Below are positions 12,570-25,730 of a stretch of 64,000 bases of DNA, one piece after another. Every line of letters starts with the position of its first letter. The stretch's first letter is position 1. The stretch comes from Allium sativum. Taxonomy: Eukaryota > Streptophyta > Magnoliopsida > Asparagales > Amaryllidaceae. The stretch lies in the NCBI GenBank assembly GCA_030737875.1, contig CM060910.1:66224501-66288500 (forward strand). Direction: 5' to 3'. The notes beneath the pieces were generated by a model, which was given only the letters and a program-made list of their open reading frames with translations, was not told the DNA's origin and did no database searches. A program made the translations under genes and the position numbers.

Positions 12570-13544
12570 TCCCATTCATATCGATCTCATTTTAATTTTA
12601 CTCTATATATTGTAACTCAACTTAAATTGTTGTTACTAAATATGTACTGATTATGCAATCGGCTTACATGACTTACCTCATTCCATTTCTCAAAGGCCCA
12701 AAGTATGGTATTCGCCTCGACATTAAAACCATGTCTAGTTAATATTACAATTTTTGTCCAAGCAAATAATCATCTTTCAAACAGCCTTAATGATTTTTAA
12801 ACTGCTTATGTTCATATTTGACATTCCACTTTGGATTAAATTCTTATTCTAATTTTTCCATGAGTGTAAACTAAGTGAAGTTCCGTAATATCTATGATTA
12901 TTAATCTCTCGTACACATAAGTAAAGAAAGTGCTTTTCCATTTCGGGGTTTTTGAAAAAACATCTCTGCTCTTGGAAGCTGCATTTGATGTTTCCCAATT
13001 CACATATTTACGCTTATACTTTCCGTGTGATGCCATTCCTACGTATGCATCATTTCAAACATTCAAACAACAGCTAAATGCGTGTAACATAACACCTAGC
13101 AAGATCTTAGCTAAATCAATTCACCTCAGGTACATAGACGTTAAATTTATAAATCTTATAAACAATTGATAGCGTGCATGCATACGTTAAATTGCAAGAC
13201 CTCTAACGTTGTTTTAGGCTAATATTCAAGTAAGGAAAAAAAGGACCTGTGTAATTTCAGTCAATATTCAAACTACATAAATATCCTAGTGGACACCTAC
13301 AAAAATAGTAAAACATGAAAAATGTAAACCTGCTTATAATATCTTGGTCTCGTCCATGTTATTCTATTGTGGATTTCGCAAAAAAAAAATCAAAATTCAA
13401 AATCCTCTTTTCCAACAGAACCTACCCTATATAAATACCTGATAACTTGAACTAATATTGAAGACACCCATACCCAGGTAATAGTTTCCCTTGTTCCTTA
13501 ATCCTCACAAGTTTTAAACCATCACATCTACAGATGCACACACA
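12570..13544. other. Low-copy intergenic DNA
   Basis: This continues the host sequence that was split by the Sirevirus-type element (its left flank is 1503-1718). Small frames at 12836-13036 minus and 12930-13169 plus overlap each other and show no recognisable domain. I see no gene. Confidence 0.5.
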
Positions 13545-13761
13545 CTCTCATCCTATCGCAAAAAAAATCACCTGTCCCCAAAATTCTCTGTCCCTCTATA
13601 CCCAACCAATCAACACTACCTGAATTCAACCTTTTTGCAATTAAACCCTCTTTTATTTTCTGAACTTAATTGCAAATATATGAAAATTAGTAATCCTTAT
13701 TGGTTGGGTATAGGGTTATAGAAAATTTTAGGGACATAGGGTTAGCTCTCATCCTATCGCA
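13545..13761. mobile_element. Foldback element between 16-bp direct repeats
   Basis: The 16-bp repeat ctctcatcctatcgca occurs at 13545-13560 and 13746-13761. Between them, 185 bp folds almost wholly on itself. An outer arm containing TATACCCAACCAAT pairs with ATTGGTTGGGTATA, and an inner TTGCAATTAA pairs with TTAATTGCAA. The element starts with seven A on the plus strand. A 16-bp duplication beside an A/T run is more like retroposition than a DNA transposon, while the long arms are more like a MITE. The class is unresolved. Confidence 0.65.
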
Positions 13762-14890
13762 CTGCTGCAACTAATACTGCTAGTTCCTTTGATAAATCAA
13801 AGGAAGGATAAATATTTATACTTGTATAATTTGGTGTAGATACCCATTTATTGAGTCAAGCAATGTAATATATACAAAAAACACTCAAGCTACTTGCGAC
13901 ATTCTCGTCCATGTTATAAAATAGGTTCTACTCTTAAAAAATGTGCAGTTGAATGCTAACTTCCCTATAACACTGTTACAACAGTCTACAAATCCAACTA
14001 TAAAAAATATGGAAGCATGGAATAAACAATCAATAACTAGTTAATACTTATAATTGTTGTTCTTGCTCAGTCTACAACTCATATTTTGGTATGTAGCAAG
14101 TTAAAAATTGTAATCTAGTGTATTGAATTCGAAGTACCTTTCAAATAAAGAGTCAAGCTACCCGGAATATTAAACCTGCTTGTATGATATAATGAATGAT
14201 GAGTTATGTAGTCGACGTTTACATACTAATGAGAAAAATAGAAGATAATATAATTTTATAGTGCAACTGCAATGATAAATGATCAATAAGCATCATGCTC
14301 TATTGTTTTCTTTTTTGAGAAAGTTTGCATATAATAGAGAATATAATATTCCTACATCATAATACTTATGTCACGCATTCTCTACTAGTTGAATTAATAT
14401 ACAAGGAAGGCTAATAGCAAGAAAGACCTACATATAATAAACACAGCCTTCTCACGTCTAGTCCTATCATGTACATAAATGCCACGAGCTTTGCAAATAT
14501 AAAGTATATAAAATTATGTGAGTACTCTTGGAGTCATAAGTTCTATGCAAAGTATACGAAAAGAAATTGAAGAAGTTACTTCCTTTGATATATGCTGCTG
14601 TCAGTGAAAACAGAGGTATGCTTTCTGCTTTCATATGTAGAAAGGAACAACAGCTGCTATATAAAGTAAGAGGACAACTAGAATGGTAATACTGTCGTAT
14701 AAAGAAGGACAACACTGTAAATAAGCAATCAGTAGTTCAAAAATCTCAAAATATGTGTTTTTTACCATTCGGCAAATTTGACTGATTTACCCACTCAAAC
14801 GGTTTAAAAAAGATGAATATACTCAACTTTTTCAATTCAGCATTAAAAAGTGCTTTTTGAGAAAAACAAACACTACCTAAATTTCACTTA
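13762..14890. other. Low-copy intergenic DNA
   Basis: AT-rich sequence with no recognisable coding region or repeat. The 82-aa frame at 14467-14715 minus has no known motif and I do not support it as a gene. Confidence 0.5.
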
Positions 14891-15276
14891 GAGCATCTTC
14901 AACCCGAGTGTGGTTGTCATGTTAAAGTCATTATACATATGCATTCAACCATTTCAACTAAGTTTTTATCTCCAATGGAAATGTAAAATAAAATGTTGAT
15001 CTAGTGTGGCAAACAATATAAAAGACGTCGTCAATTGCAATGTCTAGCTGTGGACATTGTATGTCATAATGTGAACCCAATCATAATTAACTATATATAA
15101 TTAATTGAAATAAATATATTATTTGGTATGATCTGATTGACTAAATGTGTTAAATTATTGTCTATATAACACTTTCATTAGAGTGTTCTTTCTTATTTTA
15201 AAGTATTGTTTAATTAATTTGGTTTGACATTGTTGACACATAGATCAAATTAAACATATGTACATTGGAGATGCTC
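14891..15276. mobile_element. MITE with GAGCATCTYCAA terminal inverted repeats
   Basis: It starts GAGCATCTTCAA and ends with the inverse, TTGGAGATGCTC, about 386 bp apart; the interior is AT-rich and non-coding. The flanking trinucleotides are TTA on the left and TTG on the right, which may be a mutated 3-bp TSD of the PIF/Harbinger type. Termini of this kind are common in plant MITEs. Superfamily assignment is tentative. Confidence 0.6.
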
Positions 15277-16430
15277 TTGTACAAAAGACAACATAGCAGC
15301 TTGTAAAGCAGTAAACAATTATTGGTAGTAATTTGAAACATTCCGTGCATACCATTGCACAACACTATGTTGCCACATAAAAGATAGTTTAGTCACGTGG
15401 TTATATGACCGCCTAGCCTAATAAAAAATGGTTAACACACTATTTATTACTTAAATCGTAAAATTGGACTTTCTAATAAAGATCTATGTTTGATTTCTAC
15501 TACTCCGCAAGTTGAATAAATTTTCGTTAAGTACAAACCTTGCAATGCTGATAAGGAGGTACTTGGCATCTTCGCTGCTCGAGTATAAAATGATGGAGGT
15601 ATACTATTTCTAAATCCGTGTTTTCTTTAATTATAGTCTTTCTAGGAGAACCAAGGTAAACTGGTGATTTCTATATATTTTCATTCACTACTTAATGCCC
15701 TAGATTTCACTTTGTTTCAATTCTTATTTACCGGACCACACTATTTGTTGACCTTCAGTACTGTCATGGATCACATGTTCGTGAAATGTGTTTTCTATCA
15801 GGCCAAATAATCTATTGGTGGTTTTGTTATACATTTCCCAATTATTTTGATTTTACATGATTTTTTATGCTTACTTTGTTGCTTGTTGTTCACCGTTTGT
15901 TTTAGTCATTCAATTAGAGGTGAACAAAATATGATTGTGTCCATAATCTCTTGCAAAATAAAAATCCGCTAAAAATATAGTTAGGTGGTACCCATGAGCC
16001 ATTAAGTAAGACTTTGATGCACATATTTCAGTCATTTTACCGGCTGATTTTGTTAGAGGTGAGATTGGATGAATACAATTTGTTCATGGCAGTCCGTTTA
16101 TATGTTATTTGATAGTATAACCAATGTTAAGTTTATCCCTTATCGATTGTTATTTATTTATGTTTAAAATTTATACATCTTTTGCTACAAACCGTTTTCA
16201 TGCCTAAGTTTTATATGGTATCCTACTGAGATTTTCATACAACTAACACCACAATTAATTTAGAACCAACTGTAACTGCATTTCATTTTAATTTTTATTG
16301 AGCTTCCATTAAACTGTCGGATGATGGAATTATCATTACGACAGTGATGTGCGGTTTTAAATTTTTAATCTGCTCATCTACAATTATTTTTATACTTTCA
16401 AACTTTTGATATTTATTCATACATATATGT
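15277..16430. other. Low-copy intergenic DNA left of the SINE
   Basis: AT-rich sequence. A few short stretches with splice-like edges were noticed (for example around 15540-15595), but none gives a recognisable protein. This block was continuous with 33501 onward before the SINE and its nested elements arrived. Confidence 0.4.
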
Positions 16431-16509
16431 ACTTTCCCCAATCTTTAACTAGGTGGAACCCAGTGTACGAGGCTTTCCGAACAATAACGGACTCTGGGGA
16501 GGTCGTTAA
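16431..16509 (-). mobile_element. Au-like SINE, 3' half, with its left TSD
   Basis: 16431-16448 (actttccccaatctttaa) matches 33484-33500 (atttccccaatttttaa) and is the SINE's target-site duplication. 16449-16509, read on the minus strand, is the 3' half of an Au-type SINE: its 'ggtgcacgaggc'-like and 'ctggggagg'-like blocks survive in mutated form. The copia element begins at 16510 and interrupts the SINE. The 5' half is at 33375-33483. Confidence 0.8.
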
Positions 16510-17431
16510 TATTGTAATCGTTGTGATTAATCCAACTCAAGACCACTCGAATCAAATATCTAAACCGCAAGCGCTAGCGGAAGACTAGACCGTTGTTAGA
16601 CTTGCAAAAACAACCAAAACAATAACTCTAGTCACAAGCCAGTATCAACCAATCACGAACAATCCAAATCTCAATCACAAGCAAGAAACTAATGAAAAAT
16701 AGTAGCAAAAATAAATCACACAAGAATTTATAGTGGTTCCACTAACATCTTGTTAGTGTACATCCACTTTGGAGAGAGTATTTTATTACCACAATGAAAA
16801 GAATACAAGAGATTGATCCAATGATTAATATATTTCAATATAGAAAAAAGTTTGAGGAGAATAGAATTAAAGAATTGGAATTAGGTTATAAACCCTAATT
16901 CACCCTTGAGAATAAACCTTTGATTTCAATCAAGTATCCAAACTCTCCCACTAACAAACCAGAAAATAGCTTATATAGAGATAGGCCAATAACCAAAATT
17001 GCCCCCAAATTTTCACAAATCGTACTACCAAGTTTGCTGCCCGAAACAGTCCAATAACCTCGTCAGACGTCTGTCAAGGGAAACGACAGACGTCTGTCCC
17101 TTCCAGGGAATTAATTGGGCTTCGGGACTTAGCACAGACGTCTGTCGCCCAAGTGACAGTCGTCTGCAAGAGCTCTTGGGTTAGCTCCACCCTATAATCA
17201 AACGTCTGTCATGGATATGACAGACGTCTGTCTGAGCTCTCGGGAAACCATTTCCCTGACAACATACGTCTGTCATATCCCGTGACAGACGTCTGTCCCT
17301 GAAGCCAGCTGACGACATCACCATTTCAACTCTAACTCCACCTTACGAGCTCCTATTTGCGAACCGTCTTCCCCTACTCGAAGTTATCCTCATCCTCTAC
17401 AATCTACCATACAGTATCGCAAACTTCAACA
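16510..17431 (-). repeat. 3' LTR of the copia element
   Basis: It aligns with 32461-33374. On the minus strand it starts TGTTGAAG at 17431; the other end (16510) has lost the usual terminal CA through a point change. It holds a TATA box (16971-16979) with an array of palindromes upstream (17063-17297). Confidence 0.9.
17063..17297 (-). promoter_or_regulatory. Array of ACGT-core palindromes in the copia U3
   Basis: Eight sites of the GACAGACGTCTGTC type form four pairs (about 17063/17085, 17134/17155, 17200/17219, 17263/17284). Members of a pair start about 21 bp apart and pairs repeat about every 66 bp. The second member of most pairs is a perfect 14-bp palindrome. ACGT cores are classical bZIP-factor sites; binding here is inference. 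Confidence 0.7.
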
Positions 17432-17443
17432 CTCCACCTCAAT
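17432..17443 (-). other. Polypurine tract of the copia element
   Basis: ATTGAGGTGGAG on the minus strand directly precedes the 3' LTR. The stretch from 17444 to 17749 is the element's non-coding tail. Confidence 0.7.
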
Positions 17444-17749
17444 ACTATAACCATCTCAACTCCAAACTCCAATGCACCTAGGAATTTCCTTTTACCTTCG
17501 ACCAAGCAACACGAATACTTTCTCAATGAGATCCGGCAAAGTCACCACCTATTGCACTCCGTTAACGAGCTCCGGCAAGGCCACCGCCCTCCACTGAAGT
17601 GTTGAAAGAATTCAAACAAAAATCGTTTCACCAAAAGACAATGTACTCGGGAGGGCAACTAGTGCTTACCAAGAAGATAGACTTTCAGTCTCTCACCGCT
17701 ATTCCTTTCCATCATCAGCAAACAAAATCACTCTCTCCCCCCCCTCCAT

Positions 17750-20700
17750 TGTGATAACCCCAAACTTCCACGGAATGAAAGTAAGGAATGATCATTTGGA
17801 ATACAACATAAATATAATAATACAGATCACAGATACAACATAGCATAGAAAATTCATAGAGTAACAACATCATAGCAGCGAAAATATAATGTCATCAACC
17901 ACAGAAAGTCCACAGTCACAGAATTCTAAATTATTACATCAAGTTAGCAGAAAATGAAATAAGTTCCAACTCCAACATAAAACAACGTGAAATGAATTAA
18001 GTTTGATGTCTGAAATTAAAGAGAGAAAAATGCAATAGTAGCAAATGATAGATGTCTTCCAGCTCCAAATCATCACCTCTCCACGAAAGCAAATCCAAGA
18101 AAGATAATAAGCAGCTCCAAAGAAAAAACCCCAAGCAAAGGATGAAACTGTTTACTTGGTTGCCCGTGTAGAAAGGAGGGCACTCGAGTTTGCAAAAAGG
18201 TGAAACAAACTTCGAGTCAGTCATGGGACTGGTGTGAGAATCTTTAACTATTTTAACCAAAATAAATAAGGCAAATCCAAAGACCAAGTCGCTAACGCGG
18301 AACGGGTTTACTCCAATGGATTGCCGTGCAGAATTTAAAGTGTCATAACAACAGTAAATAAATCGTAAAATAACGCAATGCTTTTGGAAAAATGGAATCA
18401 CCATAAGACCCAAGTCCCATCACACAATGCAACGCTAACCAGAGGATAGGGTTTTACCTTATGATGAATAAACATGCTAAATATGGTAAATACGAACCTA
18501 GTATTATCGTTAGAGTATGAAAAAAAAATGTTTCAAAGTAAATGTATAAATCCTAGGAAGAATAGTATCCCGTACTACTATGCCTCCCTACTAGTAATAC
18601 AATCAAATTCGTAGGGTCGTATTTGGATTTTGGTTTCCATCATGAGCCAAGGCTAGGGAGGAGCTCCTTACTGATTCGAGACACTCTAGCTAATGTCTCA
18701 GGGTCCCCCGCAGTGAACCCTTGGATCCTGCAGGGCCGGTCCGCACATACGATTTTGCGGATTGGCAATTCCTGAACACACGTTTCCCGGTCCTATAGGA
18801 CCTATCATCCGAGGCGCCTCATTCCATCATCCACATAAGTAAAATATCAGCCAGTTTAAGCACCGACGCTACTTCTAGCTAGAAAAAAACGTGCTGCTCT
18901 CCCAGCATTCCCTTCTCCCGTTTTAGACTCCATCGGGTTGTGAGGTTCGTGAAGCTACGTAATACACAAAGCTATGCTTATTCAAGCTGTGCTTTAATCG
19001 TCACCACAAGGTTCTGCTTTTCAACAAGAAACCTTGATCATTGCATCTTAGTATGCCACATTGTCACTCCATATCATACTACCAATCCTTTGCCAAAATA
19101 TACAAAAGGGTGTCAAGCGAGAGAATGAATTCTCTGCCACCAATCATTCGTACACTCGACAGAAAATTAATAACATGATATTTAACGGAGTACGATGTCA
19201 GACACACAATCCATTTATCAGCTTATGCTCTGGGTCTGAGCGAAAACCAAACCCGTGAAATCAACATGTTCGTTTGGGCAATGACCATGACCCTTGAATT
19301 GGGAGCAAGTCAAATCAGGGCCTCGATCGTTGTCCTCTCGATGGAAGATTTACGGTCTTCATACGCCGTCTTCATACTTCGATTCTTAACGTCGTATGAT
19401 TATTTGGAATGAGAGTAACATGGACTTTCCAAATAATCCTCATATATACATACTTATTGAAAATCATTCTTATTCGTTAATATTATTTTAATTCATTTGA
19501 AAATGACCATAATATTACAACATCCTAAATTCATTCTTTATTTACATTAGGAATGTAAATTCCATCCTTTTCTTTAATTTACACGTAAAAATGTAAATTT
19601 GATTACATGTCAAATTTCTATTTTTAATTTACATATAAAAATGTAAATTTGATTACATTGCAAAAACCTACTTTTAATTCACATATAAAAATGTAAATTT
19701 TATTACATTGAAAAATCCTACTTTTAATTCACATATAAAAATGTACATTTTATTACAATGCAAACTCTTCTTCTTATTTACATTATAAAAATGTAATTCT
19801 CTATTCTATGCTAATTCTCATTTTTATTTACATATAAAAATGTAAATTTTCTTTACTATGCTAATTCTCATTTTTATTTACATATAAAAATGTAAATTTT
19901 CTTTACTATGCTAATTCTCATTTTTATTTACATATAAAATGTAAATTTTCTTTACTATGCTAATTCTTATTTTTATTTACATATAAAAATGTAAATTTTC
20001 TTTACTATGCTAATTCTCATTTTTATTTACATATAAAAATGTAATTTTTCTTTACTATGCTAATTCTCGTTTTTATTTACATATAAAAATGTAAATTTTC
20101 TTTCAATGCAAATTCATGTCTTAACTTACATTATAAAAATGTAAATTTTATTTTATATGTCACATTCCTTCTTTTATTTACATATAAAAATAGAATTTTA
20201 CCTACTATGTAACTTCTACTTTTCACTTACATAATAGAAATGAAATTTTTCTTACTATGTAAATCCTCATCCTTAATTCACATATAAAAATGTGAATTTT
20301 CATTCTCTCTGCAAATTTCATTCATTAGTTGACATAAAAAATGATTTCTTATTTTCAATGTAACCTGTTATTCTAAGTTACATAAAAAAAACTTTGTTTT
20401 CAATATAAATTGTCATTCTTAAAAAAATGATTTTTATTCACATCATAAATTTCATGTTCTATAATTACATATAAAATGTAATTTTATTCACATCATAAAT
20501 TTCATGTTCTATAATTACATATATAATGTAATTTTATTCGCATCATAAATTTCAGGTTGTTACTATTTCTAATTTACACAAATGTAAATTTTGAATGCAA
20601 CAAAACTAAAGGATCCAATCGTATAGATTTTTATATAAATCTCAATAATGAGATTTTGATCGCATTAACAAATCTACAATAATAGAGCCGAAACAAGAGA

Positions 20701-22809
20701 AAAATAACAACCCAACATCAGATCTAAATGATTGATCTGGAATCATACATACATGCAAACCATCATTCATAATATTATCACATTTCAGATCTACTTCATT
20801 CTCTATTCAACCATTAAATAACGATTAATAATTTAATTTAATAAATTATTTAAAAATAGAATCTCAAGTCATAAAAATTCAATCTTTTTCTTTTTAACAA
20901 TACATAGAAATGTAATCATATTTCTAATGTAACCATTTTCAATCTAACAATTCTAATTTCAACATAAAACGATGTTTATATATCACAATTCTAATTTAAC
21001 ATAAATGGGAATTCTTGGATTAGCAAATCTAACGATCACAACGTAATAATTTTGTTCCACCATTCTTCTAATTAAGATGATTGTTAATTTAACAAATCTC
21101 ATAACACAACAAGGTGATTTGTTCTAACAAGTCTTTAATTTACAATTCTAATAACACGACATGATGACATGTTTAATTTATCAAGTTTTAATCAACATAA
21201 ATATTCCATCAATTTAACAGAACACCAAACAACGTCAAACAATAAAAGTCCAATCACGAACATGTATGAATTACCAAACACAATGACAAGTAATTTATTT
21301 TAAACTATTTAGATCAGAAATCTCACCTTGCTATTGCACGAATCTACAATCAACAGAGAGTCAGAAAACGTTCCAATCAATTTCAGCAAAGTCTATTCGT
21401 CGTCATGGTTCCGTCGGATCTGAAATTTTCAGATTCGGAGTTTGTATGAATTAACTATAAATTTTTAAATTAACAATTGCTTTTCACAACTGTCGCTGTA
21501 ACGGACAGAAGCGTGGCAACATCTGAAATTGTTCATACCTTAAGTTCTTAGTTTGTTCAAAATTTTGATTCAGAATAACTCGAGATTGGATCGATGGTTT
21601 CAGGTGCCGTTTGTTGGAGATGGAAGGCGCAGGGGAGGGGTATCGGCGCGTGGAAGGGGGGAGAGTGCGGTTCAACGTGGTGGGGCCGAATTGGGTGCGA
21701 CGGCGGCGGTTTCAGGAGGTCGGGGCAGCGGCTACAGGGTACAGGAGGTGGTGATTTCGATATGGATAGGAAGCTCTCTCGAACGGCTTCGGAAAACTCA
21801 ACTACACCCCGGTCTAATTCTCTACGGATTGGGAGAGAAGGAGGAGAGAAGTTTTGAATGGAATGGGTTGTGGCGGCTGTGACTAACGGGGAAGAAGAGG
21901 ACTGTACATCGCGTATTTATACGTGTATTGAGGCGTATTTTCTTTTTATTTTTAATTAAGTTAATCCGAAAATTAGAGTTTTTCGTTCGATCACCAAACG
22001 GATCCCAACGACTGTCGAACAATAGGTTTTGGTGTCTTCTGAATGCAATGGCGCTAGTGCCGAGGTCTAATTCTGAAGTTTACAGTATGTTTTCTTTATT
22101 TTCAAATTAATTCTTTAATATTAAATTCGAACGTACTTCTAAATTTTACCGGAGCCACATACTAGCTCAGAAAAATCCAGAAAAATTATTTTTGGTTATG
22201 ATTTGACGATACGGCCCTAACAAAACTAATTTCGTCGAATTCTGAGATCGTTTGAAAAATGGTCATTTTCTGGTCGATCCAATTTAACTATAATTGAACA
22301 AAACACATTTTCCTTTGCGACGCTCACATATTAACTTCAAAAATTATGAAATTTGAAACCTAGCAATAATTTGACATCCTGGATCCAACAAAAGTGGTTT
22401 CGTCGAATTCCGAGGTTGTATGCAAAATGTCTATTTTCAAGTTCGATATATTCTCTATAGCGACCTTTCTGAAAATTCATTTGGCCATAACTTTTGATTC
22501 CCACTATGAAACTTCGATTTTTCAGATTCGTTAGAAAGATATTCATTAACAGATTTAAATATTTTTCGTTTCACCAAAATCCGGTTTATTCTGCATCCTG
22601 TGTAGTCAGTCAAAGTTCAGGTTTGACTTTTCAAACAACCGTCCTTTTTCTAATTCCTTTTATAATTAAATTAAACATATCCGTATTAAATCCAATCAAA
22701 ATAAATTTCTAGTCATTTTTATTTAAAATAATTCATTTCAACTATTTAAACACCTTTAAAATCTCTAAAATGAAAATTTTAAATTGGCCCCAAATTCCGG
22801 GTTGTTACA
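17750..22809 (-). repeat. 3' LTR of the LARD-like element
   Basis: 5060 bp. From high to low coordinate: U3 with a TATA box at 21914-21921, a GC-rich leader at about 21590-21890, a low-complexity AT-rich segment, a 48-bp tandem array (about 19540-20320) and about 1.7 kb to the end. Frames inside are not preserved in the sister copy. Confidence 0.9.
19540..20320. repeat. 48-49 bp tandem array with a near-palindromic core
   Basis: Units share TTTACATATAAAAATGTAAA, an inverted repeat, spaced by a 'ctttactatgctaattctca' type stretch. The best-kept units run from about 19800 to 20105 (about six). Flanking units diverge progressively. Confidence 0.85.
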
Positions 22810-25069
22810 TTCTCCCCCGCTTAAGAACTTTTCGTCCTCGAAAAGAAATAGGGAAGAATAGAAGGGTAGCAACCAACACAGAGAATGGGAAATATTTTAA
22901 GCGTACCTCAAAATAAAATCTAATCGGAGATATCCACTCTGCATTTGGGATACGCCTTCTTGATACTGTCTTCTGTCTCCCAAGTACAGTCTCTAGGGTC
23001 ACCGCTCCATTGCACCAACACTAGAAGTCCTAGCGGAACGAGTACTCATTTTTAGTTAGTTCTGTACGATCAGGGAAAGAGTCAGAACAACCGTAATGGT
23101 GATTTGAAGAAATAATAAGATAGAAGGATGGGAAAAAGATAGTGAGAAAGTGACTGACTATTATGTATTCTCATGAAATGTTCGCCGTAGAATATTGTGA
23201 TTTTACGTAAACGAATTATTATAAATATGTTATATTCCAAAGCTAAGTTCAACCAAGGCTCTGATACCAACTGTGATAACCCTAAACTTCCACGGAATGA
23301 AAGTAAGGAATGATCATTTGGAATACAACATAAATACAATAATACAGATCACAGATACAACATAGCATAGAAAATTCATAGAGTAACAACATCATAGCAG
23401 CGGAAATATAATGTCATCAACCACAGAAAGTCCACAGTCACAGAATTCTAAATTATTACATCAAGTTTGCAGAAAATGAAATAAGTTCCAACTCCAACAT
23501 AAAACAATGTGAAATGAAACAAGTTTGATGTCTGAAATTAAAGAGAGAAAAACGCAATAGTAGCAAATGATAGATGTCTTCAAGCTCCAAGTCATCACCT
23601 CTCCACGAAAGCAAATCCAAGAAAGATAATAAGCAGCTCCAAAGAAAAACCCCAAGCAAAGGATGAACCTGTTTACTTGGCTGCCCGTGTAGAAAGGAGG
23701 GCACCCAAGTTTGCAAAAAGGTGAAACAAACTTCGAGTCAGTCATGGGACTGGTGTGAGAATCTTCAACTATTTTAACCAAAAGAAATAAGGCAAATCCA
23801 AAGACCACGCTGCTAACGCGGAACGAGTTTACTCCAATGGATTGCCGTGCAAAATTTAAAGTGTCATAACAACAGTAAATAAATCGAAAAATAACGCAAT
23901 GCTTTTGGAAAAATGGAATCACCATAAGACCCAAGTCTCCCACCACACAATGCAACGCAAACCAGAGGATAGGGTTTTACCTTATGATGATTAAACATGC
24001 TAAATACGGTAAATACGAACCTAGTATTATCATTAGAGTATAAAAAAAACGTTTCAAAGTAAATGTATAAATCCTAGGAAGAATAGTATCCCATACTACT
24101 ATGCCTCCCTACTAGTAATACAATCAAATTCGTAGGGTCGTATTTGGATTTTGGTTTCCATCATGAGCCAAGGCTAGGGAGGAGCTCCTTACCGATTCGA
24201 GACACTCTAGCTAATGTCTCAGGGTCCCCCGCAGTGAACCCTTGGATCGTGTAGGGCCGGTCCGCACATACGATTTTGCGGATTGGCAATTCCTGAACAC
24301 ACGTTTCCCGGTCCTATAGGACCTATCATCCGAGGTGCCTCATTCCATCATCCACATAAGTAAAATATCAGCCAGTTTAAGCACCGACACTACTTCTAGC
24401 TAGAAAGAAACGTGTTGCTCTCCCTGCGTTCCCTTCTCCCGTTTTAGACTCCATCGGGTTGTGAGGCTCGTGAAGCTACGTAATACACAAAGCTATGCTT
24501 ATTCAAGCTGTGCTTTGATCGTCACCACAAGGTTCTGCTTTTCAACAAGAAACCTTGATCATTGCATCTTAGTATGCCACATTGTCACTCCATATCATAC
24601 TACCAATCCTTTGCCAAAATATACGAAAGGGTGTTAAGCGAGAGAATGAATTCTCTGCCACCAATCATTTGTACACTCGAAAGAAAATTAATAACATGAT
24701 ATTTAACGAAGTACGATGTCAGACACACAATCCATTTATCAGCTTATGCTCTGGGTCTGAGCGAAAACCAAACCCGTGAAATCAACATGTTCGTTTGGGC
24801 AATGACCATGACCCTTGAATTGGGAGCAAGTCAAATCAGGGCCTCGATCGTTGTCCTCTCGATGGAAGATTTACGGTCTTCATACCCTGTCTTCATACTT
24901 CGATTCTTAACGTCGTATGATTATTTGGAATGAGAGTAACTCAGACTTTCCAAATAATCCTCGTATATACATACTTATTGAAAATCATTCTTATTCGTTA
25001 ATATTATTTTAATTCATTTGAAAATGACGATAATATTACAGCATCCTAAATTCATTCTTTATTTACATT

Positions 25070-25730
25070 AGGAATGTAAATTCCATCCTTTTCTTTAATT
25101 TACATGTAAAAATGTAAATTTGATTACATTTCAAATTTCTATTTTTAATTTACATATAAAAATGTAAATTTGATTACATTGCAAAATCCTACTTTTAATT
25201 CACATATAAAAATGTAAATTTTATTACATTGAAAAATCCTACTTTTAATTCACATATAAAAATGTACATTTTATTACAATGCAAACTCTTCTTCTTATTT
25301 ACATTATAAAAATGTAATTTTCTATTCTATGCTAATTATCATTTTTATTTACATATAAAAGTGTAAATTTTCTTTACTATGCTAATTCTCATTTTTATTT
25401 ACATATAAAAATGTAAATTTTCTTTACTATGCTAATTCTCATTTTTATTTACATATAAAAATGTAAATTTTCTTTACTATGCTAATTCTCATTTTTATTT
25501 ACATATAAAAATGTAAATTTTCTTTCAATGAAAATTCATGTCTTAACTTACATTATAAAAATGTAAATTTTATTTTATATGTCACATTCCTTCTTTTATT
25601 TACATGTAAAAATAGAATTTTACCTACTACGTAACTTCTACTTTTCACTTACATAATAGAAATGAAAATTTTCTTACTATGTAAATCCTCGTCCTTAATT
25701 CACATATAAAAATGTGAATTTTCATTCTCT
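25070..25730. repeat. 48-49 bp tandem array, sister copy
   Basis: The same array in the other LTR, with about four well-kept units (25325-25525) against about six at 19800-20105. The two-unit difference arose after insertion. Confidence 0.85.

Noticed and set aside
12836..13169. Overlapping 66-aa and 79-aa ORFs on opposite strands
   Set aside because: Antisense to each other, no motif, no promoter or splice support.
17997..18413. 138-aa and 164-aa minus-strand ORFs in the LARD-like LTRs (also 23461-23955)
   Set aside because: Lengths and frames differ between sister LTRs and no domain is visible.
21553..21882. A 109-aa GC-rich ORF found at the same place in both LARD-like LTRs (also 27030-27359)
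   Set aside because: Same length in both copies but many amino-acid replacements, and antisense to the LTR promoter. It is better explained by the GC-rich leader having few stops.
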